Origin: Spongilla lacustris
Lineage: Eukaryota > Porifera > Demospongiae > Spongillida > Spongillidae
Length of the DNA: 64,000 bases
Assembly: GCA_949361645.1 (NCBI GenBank)
Contig: OX442421.1
Coordinates: 5,594,213 to 5,658,212 of the forward strand
Direction: 5' to 3'
Below, piece by piece: positions 31,501 through 44,849 of the stretch; position 1 is the first letter of the stretch; every line of letters begins with the position of its first letter. The translations under genes and the position numbers were made by a program. The notes beneath the pieces were generated by a model that saw nothing but the letters and a program-made list of their open reading frames with translations, did no database searches and was not told the origin of the DNA.

Positions 31501-34500
31501 GTGCAGGGTATGTGCGGGCATGTGCAGGGCATGTGCAGGGTATGTGCAGGGCATGTGCAGGGCATGTGCAGGGCATGTGCAGGGTATGTGCAGGGCATGT
31601 GCAGGGTATGTGCAGGCTACCTGTACCAGCGATGCTGTACCTGTAGGCTGTCCCTGTACCAGCGTTGCTGTACCTGTACCAGCAATGCTGTACCTGTACC
31701 AGCGATGCTGTACCTGTACCAGCAATGCTGTACCTGTACCAGTGATGCCGTCCCTGTACCAGCGATGCTGTACCTGTACCAGCAATGCTGTACCTGTACC
31801 AGCAATGCTGTACCTGTACCAGCAATGCTGTACCTGTACCAGCAATGCTGTACCTGTACCAGCGATGCTGTACCTGTACCAGCAATGCTGTACCTGTACC
31901 AGCAATGCTGTACCTGTACCAGTGATGCCGTACCTGTACCAGCGATGCTGTACCTGTACCAGCAATGCTGTACCTGTACCAGCAATGCTGTACCTGTACC
32001 AGCAATGCTGTACCTGTACCAGCGATGCTGTACCTGTACCAGCGATGCTGTACCTGTACCAGCGATGCTGTACCTGTACCAGCGATGCTGTACCTGTACC
32101 AGCGATGCTGTACCTGTACCAGCGATGCTGTACCTGTACCAGCGATGCTGTACCTGTACCAGCGATGCTGTACCTGTACCAGCGATGCTGTACCTGTACC
32201 AGCGATGCTGTACCTGTACCAGCGATGCTGTACCTGTACCAGCGATGCTGTACCTGTACCAGTGATGCTGTACCATGTGCTGTTCAACCAATCACATACA
32301 GAGGGATCATAGTTCAACTGACAGAAATATGTTTGAGCATTTGTGGCCACCATGTTTATAAAGAATTGATACATATATAAATTTGAGAGCTCCTTTCATC
32401 CATATTGCTAAAACCTCTCAATCTTCTACTTCAGTTTCTGTTTGCATGAATTTTGGACACTGTACAAAGTCAGAAAATGAAATTTAGATAACTCGTACAA
32501 TTCAGTTCTATGCATGCGGTTCACAATTGTTCCAAAATAAATCATGCAAGTCAACGTTATAACAAATCCAGAGTGTGGGAGGAGAAAGTCTGCAGGTTGT
32601 GAATGGAGGAAAATTGCATAACCACACAGAATGGAGGACAAATCATATGACATCTTCCAAGAGAAATGGTTAGAACTTTTAAGGGACTGCATGGATTTAT
32701 GTTCTTGGGGAAAAGGTAAAGAACTTGAAGCTCCCTTGCAGTTACCAATTTCATGGACCCAGCACTTGCACAGAAAAGCTTAAGTATCTTCTCTGTCGCA
32801 GAAAACGGTGTGATATTTAACAGGTTGTTGGTGCATATATCGTTAAATTAAGAGGGGGCAGGGTTGTACATCTCTATAAGCAAAATAATGCAGTTCTTAG
32901 CAGAAGCTCAATTTAGTCCCTATCAAATGGACCCCTATCCTGATCAGAATCAAATCCATCAAAATTTTATTTGGTTACCATTCCATCATTTTCTACATCA
33001 TCTACATCGTAATCATCTTCGTCAGGTCTCCCTCCAGACCATTACTTGTGGAACGTGGCTAAAGAAGGTGTGGTTTCCACTACCATCAACTTTAGGTGCG
33101 ATTCCACGAAGTGAAAAGGATTCAACAGTGGTCTCCACTTCTATGCTTTTCCGTGCCTTTGAAGCCCAGTTTATTACATCTTGCCTCATGGCTGCTTCAG
33201 GTTGCCTTTCGTGCATCATCAAAGCTTTAAAGTGGGCGGTGCACTGAGGCACCAGCCATTGGCTGTACAAGGGGTGTGCATCTCTTGCAGGAATAAGTAT
33301 ACAACAAGGTCACTGTTGCAGTTTGATCCCCACTATTCTGTTGTATGGGCCTTGTAATTGTCAACCGAGTTGCACCGGGCCATGTCTGTCATGTCACACT
33401 TGTATATATTATGTAACTTCTGATGGTGTGTGTGTGTCCCCTGCACCCCCTCTCAATGGTGGTGGGTGCCACTCCTTTCCTATGCACTGCTTCCTAGAGT
33501 GAAACCTATCCTAGTTCAATTCTGCATTTTCGCCGTCATCCAACCCTTGCAGGCAGCAATCACTTTTACATTGGATGGTGTGAGAGGGTCCTGCCTTCTG
33601 ACCTCTCTCCTTAAAGATTAATGCAGGAAGCTTCTTACCTTTGGCAGCTAGAGCCTTTTGTTGTAGCTGATATGATCACAATTCTAACGATCTTACTGCC
33701 GTCATTATGGTTGGTTTCTGTTGGGTGCTTTTATGTTAGCAATGCAAGCAAGGTCTCACGATGTCCGTCCTAAATGCACAGAGAGTGTCACTGTAACAGT
33801 AATCCATAAGGATTTTTTGTGAGTCGTTTGTAGCGAAACTCAAACTGACTTCTTGTCATTTTTTGGCTAGCTTTGAAGGTTGATGGAACATTTGATGCCT
33901 TGGCAATAGCTTGCTGGCCACCTTGCACTACGTTTAGCAGCAAGGTATTCTGCTACTTGCACCATCCAGAGCATGGTATATACCTGACCTTGGTGGAGGA
34001 ATATAGCTCTTTTTATGCACCTTTGAAAGTTTAAATATCACTTCAAAAAAGCAAAGTCTTTGGCTGTGGCGTGACTATTTACTTCCATTTACCACTTGAT
34101 TTGATGACTCATAGAATTCAACCAGAACCCATCAACTTGTATACAGCGCAGAACAATTTACAAAATATGGATTTCGCATGTACGCATATATTTTATGATG
34201 AACAATGTTGATTCATATCTACATTTGCACATTAATAAATCATTATAGTGTCAACAGCATTAGTTTTTGTACTTGTAGCTCTGAAACAGTTCCAACTCTT
34301 CACCAAGTCTGAAAAATGACCACATGCAAACATTGAAAAGGTGGTTTCGAGTAAAAATCCGTTATTCTCAAATCAATTTTTCAGTGGACCAAGAACATTG
34401 TCAAGAGCAACAGACTGATGTATGCTGATGTAGGTGTCAAGAGCAACAGACTGATGTATGCTGATGTAGGTGTCTCATGAGAGTTCCTCATTGTCCAGTC

Positions 34501-37500
34501 ATCGGGAGCGACTTGCACAGTTGTTCTCTCTGTCTGATCAGCTTTCTTCGTAATTCTGATCATGTCTTCTTTTGTTGCCGTGGGGATCTTCACCTTAAAG
34601 TGGTCAATGTCACTACTTTCCAAATATCGACTTACCAGTCAACGAAAGTTTTAATGGATTCCAGGCAGGCTCACCCAGCCGAACCTTGGTGCAAGCCTTG
34701 AAATCTAACTAATTAAGACCAAGCTCCAACTACATCTTCGCATTACTGTGGAGGGTTCTGCTAACAATATGTAACCCTCACAAATCATTGTAGTTAGTTA
34801 GTTAGTTATATACTATCTCGTACTGTAGAGGCGATTTGCACAGCACAATCTTCAAATGTGATCAGGCCATTTGATGTAATGCCAAGTTAGTTAGTTAGTT
34901 AGTTACCATATTGGAACCTACGTTAGTAGATTCTATGTAGGATTTGAAGTGTTGTGAATACAATTAGCAAAACACCCAATACCACTATTGCTAATGTACC
35001 GTAGAATCAATTGGACTTTAGCAAACATATTTGCATATTTGGATAGAGCCGTAGAATACCTACACTGTAGTCAAACGTCTAACACTTAGAAAGCTCTGAC
35101 AGCAGAGATAAAGCTCACTCGTTCTCACACTTGAACCTTACGAAAAGTATCTCTTTCTTCTTCCAGATCTGATAAGATAAGATTCGCTCGGATAAGAGGT
35201 TTATTGCACTATATCTTTGTCACGATTGAAGTGTAATGTTAGCAGTTATGAAGACAAGTTAGAAACTTACTATCAACTTCGTTTGGTACTATGACTTTCC
35301 AAGTTAGAATTATGCTGAACACAATTTCAATCTTTAGCAAGCAGTTTTGTTACTAGTAGTCAGCTTTGGAAGGCATAAAGTGTGATCCTCCCATGTTAGC
35401 TTGTGATCAGTTGTCATTGTGGTCGAGAGTAAACAGGCACACACACACAAATGTAAACGGGTGCCCAGAACACATGAGTGGCTGCAGCCATGGCACTCCC
35501 AGACAGAGTGCTGGAAACCTGTCTATTATGGATGATGGCTAGCAGCTTCCAATCTTGCTACTAGTATCAGTGCAGTGGTGGCTGGGAGGCACAGCACATT
35601 CACCTGAAATCCTGCAACAACAAAAAATGGTGTTCTCCAGTTTGCCTTTCAACTGATCCTTGGAAGACCCTCAAGGTGTCAGCGATCCTGTAGGAAGTTG
35701 AGGTTTTGCTTCTGATATTGGGACCCTCAGGCACTGGCAGAGCTACATCATTGCCACTTGAGACATTCTCCTGATCATGGGTCACCAATTATTAGATAGC
35801 AATCGTCCAAATTGTGTAACACAGTGCTGTTAGCGCTGAATGGCCAGAGGGGGTGGGGTGGCCAGAGGGGATAGGGTGGTCAGAGGGGGTGGGGTGGCCA
35901 GAGGGGGTAGGGTGGCCAGAGGGGATAGGGTGGTCGGGGTGCACCTGCAAGTGCAGTGAATACATTTTCAGCTGAGTGTAACCTAAATATAATATATACA
36001 TTTGACACAGATAGCGGTCATCTGGATGATCCAGTACATATGCCGTTTCAATATCCAACATGTAACCATTTCAATATCCAATTTGGATCTCTTTGCCTTA
36101 CGACTACCATTTTCAATAGATGCATATCAAAGAATGCGCCAGATACCATCATTCACACCACTTTCTTCTGGTGCTTACAGATTGACAATCAGCCACCGTT
36201 TCCCCAGCTTAGTACCTGTCAGCTGAAGGAACAGCTCTCTGCTTGCTTTAGTACCTGTCAGCAGAAGGAACAGCTCTCTGCTTGCCTTAGTACATGTCAG
36301 CAGATGGAACAGCTCTCTGCTTGCCTTAGTACATGTCAGCAGAAGGAACAGCTCTCTGCTTGCCTTAGTACATGTCAGCAGATGGAACAGCTCTCTGCTT
36401 GCCTTAGTACATGTCAGCAGAAGGAACAGCTCTCTGCTTGCCTTAGTACATGTCAGCAGAAGGAACAGCTCTCTGCTTGCTTTAGTACATGTCAGCTGAA
36501 GGAACAGCTCTCTGCTTGCCTTAGTACATGTCAGCAGAAGGAACAGCTCTCTGCTTGCTTTAGTACCTGTCAGCAGAAGGAACAGCTCTCTGCTTGCCTT
36601 AGTACATGTCAGCAGAAGGAACAGCTCTCTGCTTGCCTTAGTACATGTCAGCAGAAGGAACAGCTCTCAGTTGCCTCCAGTTCTTTCGACAAATGCTCAT
36701 CCACAACAGGGGTTAGCAAACAAAGAAATTATTTTTACGATCTTTTAACTGTAAGTCACTGTGTGGATTAAACTTTACCTATTAAGAGTATAAGGTATCA
36801 GTGTTGTTGGAATCTCTAATAATGAGGTTTTGGCAGAGCAGAAATAGCAGCAGAGCCTGGGTCCACAGCAGTCTGAAGGGGAAAGGTGTGCATGGCTCTA
36901 AAGCCTGGGTCCATAGCAGTCTGAAGGGGAGAGGTGTGCATGGCTCTAAAGCCTGGGTCCATAGCAGTCTGAAGGGGAAAGGTGTGCATGGCTCTAAAGC
37001 CTGGGTCCACAGCAGTCTGAAGGCGAGAGGTGTGCATGGCTCTAAAGCCTGGGTCCACAGCAGTCTGAAGGGGAAAGGTGTGCATGGCTCTAAAGCCTGG
37101 GTCCACAGCAGTCTGAAGGGGAAAGGTGTGCATGATTCTAAAGCCTGGGTCCACAGCAGCCTGAAGGGGAAAGGTGTGCATGATTCTAAAGCCTAATTGG
37201 AACAGTAATACAGCTTGTTCCACAACATCCACTTTACGCGGGGTTTTACCATGAAATTACAAAAATCAGTTATCAAGCAGAACTCAAAAATGGAACATTG
37301 AAAATTTATGTTTACTGTGTCCTCTAACTGCATCAGATATATTTGCATTAAAAAATATATATATTTGCATTAAAAAAAATTGGAGCCAGCATTATCGTAG
37401 CGTAGTTACAAGGCAGACAATACTCTTGAGTTGTCCCACCTGTACATGTACATGTGATCTTACATGTGGTCTTACATGTACATGTGGTCTTACATGTACA

Positions 37501-40011
37501 TGTGATCTTACATGTGATCTTACATGTGATCTTACATGAGATCTTACATGTGATCTTACATGAGATCTTACATGTGATCTTACATGTATGTGATCATACA
37601 TTCACTGCCAAGTCCATTCCCATTGAAATGTGAACTGTGCTAAACTGCACACATCTACTCCAATAACAAACACTGCATGTTCATGAAATTGGATCATATA
37701 TGCACTAAGTGGTGTGTTCTTCACCAGATCCCTCTTACAGTATACTTCAGTGGTCTGACTCTGGAATGCCATAGGAATTTATCTTAGTAATTGATTGTGG
37801 GTTTATAACCACTGGTAACCCATTTAACCCATTGCAGATCATTCCACTGTTGACCCATTACAGATCAGTTCCCTGGTGACCCCATCACAGATCAGTTCCA
37901 CTGTTGACCCATTACAGATCAGTTCCCTGGTGACCCCATCACAGATCAGTTCCCTGGTGACCCCATCACAGATCAGTTCCCTGGTGACCCCATCACAGAT
38001 CATTCCACTGGTGACCCCATTACAGATCACCCCATTACAGATAAGTTCCCTGGTGACCATGTACACCTGTACTTGTGCAGATGGGATAACAACTGGAGAT
38101 GAATAGCCTGAAAGAGACAATACATGTATGTATTGGGCCAAGATCCATCTGCAGACAATGACCAACCACATGCAGTACAACATACTACTTGAAGTAAACT
38201 AGTTGCAACTGAAACAAAAATTATAGTGTCACACCAATATCTCCTTTTTGCCATGACCTGCCGTGCTGATATGGTTTCAGGCTGAGAGGTGGGGAACGTG
38301 AATTATTACCACATAAGGGAACCTAGTGTGTGTAAACTACACCACAGATACAAACACATTGCATTGCATGTACTTACATGTAGACCTGTTGTACGTCACC
38401 CCACCATCTATGTGCACACTGTCACCCCACCATCTATGTGCACACTGTCACCCCACCATCTATGTGCACACCCCACCATCTATGTGCACACTGTCACCCC
38501 ACCATCTGTGTGCACACTGTCACCCCACCACCTGTGTGCACACTGTCACCCCACCATCTATGTGCACACTGTCACCCCACCATCTGTGTGCACACTGTCA
38601 CCCCACCATCTATGTGCACACCCCACCATCTATGTGCACACTGTCACCCCACCATCTATGTGCACACCCCACCATCTATGTGCACACTGTCACCCCACCA
38701 TCTATGTGCACACCCCACCATCTATGTGCACACCCCACCATCTGTGTGCACACTGTCACCCCACCATCTATGTGCACACCCCACCATCTATGTGCACACC
38801 CCACCATCTATGTGCACACCCCACCATCTATGTGCACACTGTCACCCCACCATCTATGTGCACACCCCACCATCTATGTGCACACCCCACCATCTGTGTG
38901 CACACTGTCACCCCACCATCTATGTGCACACCCCACCATCTATGTGCACACCCCACCATCTATGTGCACACCCCACCATCTATGTGCACACCCCACCATC
39001 TATGTGCACACTGTCACCCCACCATCTATGTGCACACCCCACCATCTATGTGCACACTGTCACCCCACCATCTGTGTGCACACCCCACCATCTATGTGCA
39101 CACCCCACCATCTATGTGCACACTGTCACCCCACCATCTGTGTGCACACTGTCACCCCACCATCTGTGTGCACACTGTCACCCCACCATCTGTGTGCACA
39201 CTGTCACCCCACCATCTATGTGCACACTGTCACCCCACCATCTGTGTGCACACTGTCACCCCACCATCTATGTGCACACCCCACCATCTATGTGCACACT
39301 GTCACCCCACCATCTGTGTGCACACTGTCACCCCACCATCTATGTGCACACCCAACCATCTATGTGCACACCCCACCATCTATGTGCACACTGTCACCCC
39401 ACCATCTATGTGCACACTGTCACCCCACCATCTATGTGCACACTGTCACCCCACCATCTGTGTGCACACCCCACCATCTATGTGCACACCCCACCATCTA
39501 TGTGCACACTGTCACCCCACCATCTGTGTGCACACTGTCACCCCACCATCTGTGTGCACACTGTCACCCCACCATCTATGTGCACACTGTCACCCCACCA
39601 TTTGCTGCTACATGTGGTTCAGTCATGTGTTTAAAGGAGCGTGCAATAACTGCATACCTGCATTAGCCACTGTGCATAAGCCACTGTGCATATGTTTGTA
39701 CCATGTGTGGCTCATCAGGGATGAACATACTGCCCTCTGTCTATGAAGCTCTGGTTATTTGGCATTTAAACATAGCAGATGTTACGTGTTCCCCAAGTAT
39801 GATGCTTAAAGAAGATCCAATGACGATAATTGATTTCTTAGAATACGCCTGCAGCATAGAAGGTTTTCTGTTTACATGCTGGTTATCTGTTGTGGCAATC
39901 ACATCACCTTTGGACAGGTCTTGCTGTGTTCAAACACACACACTCACACACTCACACACACAGGGGTGGGTTATATGTACTAGACCATCCACTCACTTGT
40001 CATACAACGTT

Positions 40012-40047
<36 letters not shown>

Positions 40048-43000
40048 GTGGGTTATGTGTACTAGACCATCCACTCACTTGTCATACAATGTAAATTCAG
40101 CATTTAACATCCATGGATAATTGAGCTGTAAGCAAGTTGTTATTACATAGCACTTTCGTGATATGGTGGGGGGGGGGAACCATTAAGTTGAAACTGCTTT
40201 TGAATTAGAAACCTCAAACGATGAAAGATCGGAAGTTCACGTCTGGAGTAAAAACCACAGCGGTTGCCTAGAGACATCGTGTCACGTTTGAGGACCTTTG
40301 CGTAATAAAATGGCAAGGTATGTCAGACTCTGTCAAGCTTACCGTTGGCAGCATAGTTTGACCAGGAACTGGATCAGCCGAAGGATCACTGTCCAAGTGG
40401 GAAGGAATGACTTCGAGCGTTGCCATTTTATTACGCAAAGGTCCGCGAACGTGACACAATGTCTCTAGGCAACCACTATGGTTTTTACTCCAGATGTGAT
40501 GTTTATCGTACTTCTGATCTTACGTGCAAAGGGTCCATTTGGGCACAAAAAGCAGCCAATGATGTCAATCTGCAGAGTGAGCGCTATGCACTGACCCATA
40601 AAGTCAGAATAGTTAGTTAAATATTAAGGCTCCCATGGCTACTTCAACTTGAGGCTAGGTACTTCAACTTGTGGGGCAATCCTTGGAAGCAACACATCGA
40701 CTTTATCGTACTACTTTCCTGGCAATGTCTATCATAAGGCATCTCATGTGTGCTTAAGTAAGGCATCTCAGGTATCTCACACTTTGTCTCAGGTGTTCTC
40801 GCACATTGTGTAAAAATGTCTGGCTCTTCTTTGTATGTCTGCTACTTCATTATCAGTAATTCAGTCAGTGCATAGTCCGGCGTAGCAGACGGGAGGGTCT
40901 GGTAGGCTGCCTATTCTCGAGTCTGTACGGATCAGTTTATGTTCATTAAAAAATATTACGTAGGAGGAATGTACATACTCCCAGTGTAATAATCTGAGAA
41001 TAGGTGACCTTCCATACCCTCCGTCCACGCGAGGGTCTGCTACACTGGACTCTGACCTCCATTTTGAGGGACAGAGAATTGTCCATATATGGATGAATGT
41101 GGTAGACTTTTGGCAACAGAGAGAAAAACATGCCTTTATTAAATAATGGTTTTTGGACTCAGATTAGTAAGTGATGCAACACAATCATATTGTATATGAC
41201 CTACTGGTCCATAGACGTCTGGTCAGTACAAGCACCCATCAGATCGATACAAGCATTTATCATATTGATACAAGCGCTGATCAGTACAAGCACCCATCAG
41301 ATCGATACAAGCATTGATCAGTACAAGCACCCATCAGATCGATACAAGCGTTGATCAGTACAAGCACCCATCAGATCGATACAAGCATTTATCATATTGA
41401 TACAAGCACTGATCAGTACAAGCACCCATCAGATCGATACAAGCGTTGATCAGTACAAGCACCCATCAGATCGATACAAGCGTTGATCAGTACAAGCACC
41501 CATCAGATCGATACAAGCACCCATTCCAGGTGTGGGTGATATAAAGAGGTGGGCATGTTGCAATGAGTAGGTGGACTTGTCCTTTTAGGGGTGTGATCTG
41601 GCTTTAGTACAGAGCCATAGATGGTCAGAGTCAAATGTCTGGGTGGGCGGGCCCCCACGGAACCACAAATGTTGTGGGGTAACAAATGAAATCACGGATG
41701 ATTACAATGTACATGTATGACAAGTAAATGATGCTTACAGTCTGTTTGTGTATGTGTGTGGTGGTGGTGGTGGTGGTGTGTGTGTGTGTGTGTGTGTGTG
41801 GCTTTGTTCCAGGCAGCAACCCTCCTATCAAAGAGGTCATAGACACTGGAGCTATCCCTCAGTTTGTGCAGTTTCTCACCAACCATGCAGCACCATCTCT
41901 GCAGGTACACATACACCCGTGTGCACATACACTCATGTACACATACACTCGTGTACACATACACTCGTGTACACATACACTCATGCACACTCGTCACATG
42001 TATTGGACCACACCCTCTCCTCCTCTGCAGTTTGAGGCTGCCTGGGTACTCACCAATATAGCCTCTGGGTCGTCCATTCAAACTCGTATAGTGATTGAGA
42101 TGGGGGCGGTGCCCCTACTGGTTCAGCTGATCCAGTCTCCTCACGATAGTGTGAAGGAACAGGTCAGTTGTCACGGGGGGAAGGGGGGGGGGGCATGGGT
42201 TTTTCAGCTGTGTAGTGCTCTTGCGCAGGTGGTCTGGGCACTAGGAAACATTGCAGGAGACAGTCCTGCATGTCGGGACGAAGTACTGAAGTGTGGTATT
42301 ATGGCACCTCTACTGGAGCTACTGAGGAACCCGCATGTGGCCTTGTCGATCAAGAGGAACGGAATCTGGACACTTTCCAATCTATGCCGTGGGAAGGACC
42401 CAAGGCCTGACTTCAGTGTGGTAAGTTAGTGATGTCTTCAGCGTGCTTGGGGGTGTGGTAGGCTGTGGGACCTGTGGAGGTGTCAGTGGACCAGCAGTGG
42501 AGGCATGTCACATGATACACCACTCTGGTACTACGCAGTAGTGGAGTGTGGGTTACCTGATAGCCTGGCTTAGCCTGCCTCCTGTGTTGTGGAAATAGGG
42601 AATGCTTTTGTACTCCTTTTAAGCCATGTGGCCTCTATTGGTGATCACAGGCGGCTAATTTCCAGTCATGTTTAATTCCTCTGGCCAACTCAGACATACA
42701 TGTAACTGCCTGCTGTTTCATAATCACTTCTTGTGGGAGGATTGTGTGGATCATATCAAATATCACTTCTCATCCAATCCTCCCACCTTCTTTCCTCCCT
42801 CTGTTCTCTTCTGTCTCTCTCTCCTGCCTCTCTCTCCTGCCTCTGTTCCCTTCTCTCTCCTCCCTCTGTTCCCTTCTCTCTCCTCCCTCTGTTCCCTTCT
42901 CTCTCCTCCCTCTGTTCCCTTCTCTCTCTTCCCTCTGTTCCCTTCTCTCTCCTCCCTCTGTTCCCTTCTCTCTCCTCCCTCTGTTCCCTTCTCTCTCCTC

Positions 43001-43371
43001 CCTCTGTTCCCTTCTCTCTCCTCCCTCTGTTCCCTTCTCTCTCCTGCCTCTCTCCCCTCCTCACCTGTCAGATAGGTGAATGTATTCCAGTTGTAGCACA
43101 GCTGCTGCACTATGAGGATGTGGAGGTACTGGTGGACGCCTGCTGGACCGCCACCTTCCTGACAGATGGGAACAACACGAAGATCCAGAAGGCCATAGAT
43201 GGAGGGCTGTGTCGTAGGCTGGTGGAGCTGCTCCTTCATCCGGATAAGCGTGTTGTCGGCCCTGCCTTGAGAGCTGTTGGAAATATGGTAACAGGAGACG
43301 ACGTACAAACGCAGGTACCGTGCATCTCCGTAATGAGTATTAGTACGTGTGTGTGCGTATGTGTGTGGTGT

Positions 43372-43423
<52 letters not shown>

Positions 43424-44787
43424 GTGTGTGTGGTGTGTGTGTGTGATAATTTACATTTGGATCAGTTCTGGGTATAAGGTTGAGGAGGAGAGATGGGGAA
43501 TGTGGGGTGGTAATGTACTTGGAAATAATTATGAGGACTGCTTGGTGTGGGGACACGCCCCTTCCTTTGCTGGCTTTGTTCTCAAGGTGGTACTGCAATG
43601 TGTTAGTGATTAAATTGCATTCTACTTCTTATTGCCTTGAAAGCAGTAAGGTTAGGTGTTACTTATTAGATCCAGTACATCGTGTACACATGTACATAAT
43701 GTACAGAGCAGTATTTCCTTTTATGGAAACGATAGTTTCTGTTGTCACTATCTAATGGTATCTGATATTATTGCGTTAATTGTTGAGACCTGGTAAAAAA
43801 AAAATTAAAAGACCTGTACATGTACCTGTACATGTACTTGTTTGCATGTGTGGGGGTTTGGCAGGATATGAAGAGCCCATCCATGTGGTATGTACTCTTA
43901 CCACAGCTATGCCAAATTGGTTAGGCACTATTTGCCACAGCTATGCCAAGAACGTTATTCGTACTGGATTGAGGTATCCGGTGCGCTCAATTACCATACA
44001 GTCCCCAGAGGGTTTCAACTTGTTCTTTGAAGTCGCTTTCTTGCATGTCAGTGACCTGGGCTATGCACAGGGGGTAGGTACTCCACTAGAGGAGTGACGA
44101 AGATATGCATATAGTCTGGGATCTCTTTCAGGAACCACATTGATTGTCTGGAAGCCATGTCAGGATGGTCTGGGAGCCAAGTGGGGTTGGATGGTCTGGG
44201 AGCCATGTCGGGATGGTCTGGGAGCCAAGTGGGGTTGGATAGTCTGGGAGCCATGTCGGGATGGTCTGGGAGCCAAGTGGGGTTGGATGGTCTGGGAGCC
44301 ATGTCAGGATGGTCTGGGAGCCATGTCGGGATGGTCTGGGAGCCATGTCGGGATGGTCTGGGAGCCAAGTGGAGTTGGATGGTCTGGGAGCCAAGTGGGG
44401 TTGGATGGTCTGGGAGCCATGTCGGGATGGTCTGGGAGCCAAGTGGGGATGGTTGCCATATGTAACGTCTTCTTCCCCAAAGGTGGTGATCAACTGCTCT
44501 GCTCTGCCTGCCATCCAACAGCTGCTATCCAGCCCTCATGAGAACATCCAGAAGGAGGCCTGCTGGGCTATCTCTAACATCACCGCCGGCAACCGAGTAC
44601 AAATACAGGTACTGTATCCAGACAGTGATCAGTAGTGTATATGATTGGAGCTTTAAGTGATTATCTTTACATGCACTGACCTGTGTACATACATACCATC
44701 ACTGATAGTAGTGTGGTCATTACATATTATGCTTACCAGCCAATCATGTGCCTTATAATGGCTGAACACACTGTCACTATCACACCC

Positions 44788-44849
<62 letters not shown>

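Noticed and set aside
31301..32380. Plus-strand frame of 359 codons that starts over importin alpha exon 3
   Set aside because: Only 31322-31418 is conserved importin alpha; the rest is intron and 20-bp array after a clear GTAAGT donor.
38289..39746. Open frames of 398-485 codons
   Set aside because: Repeat-only translation of the 20/26-bp array in all three plus frames; no exon context.
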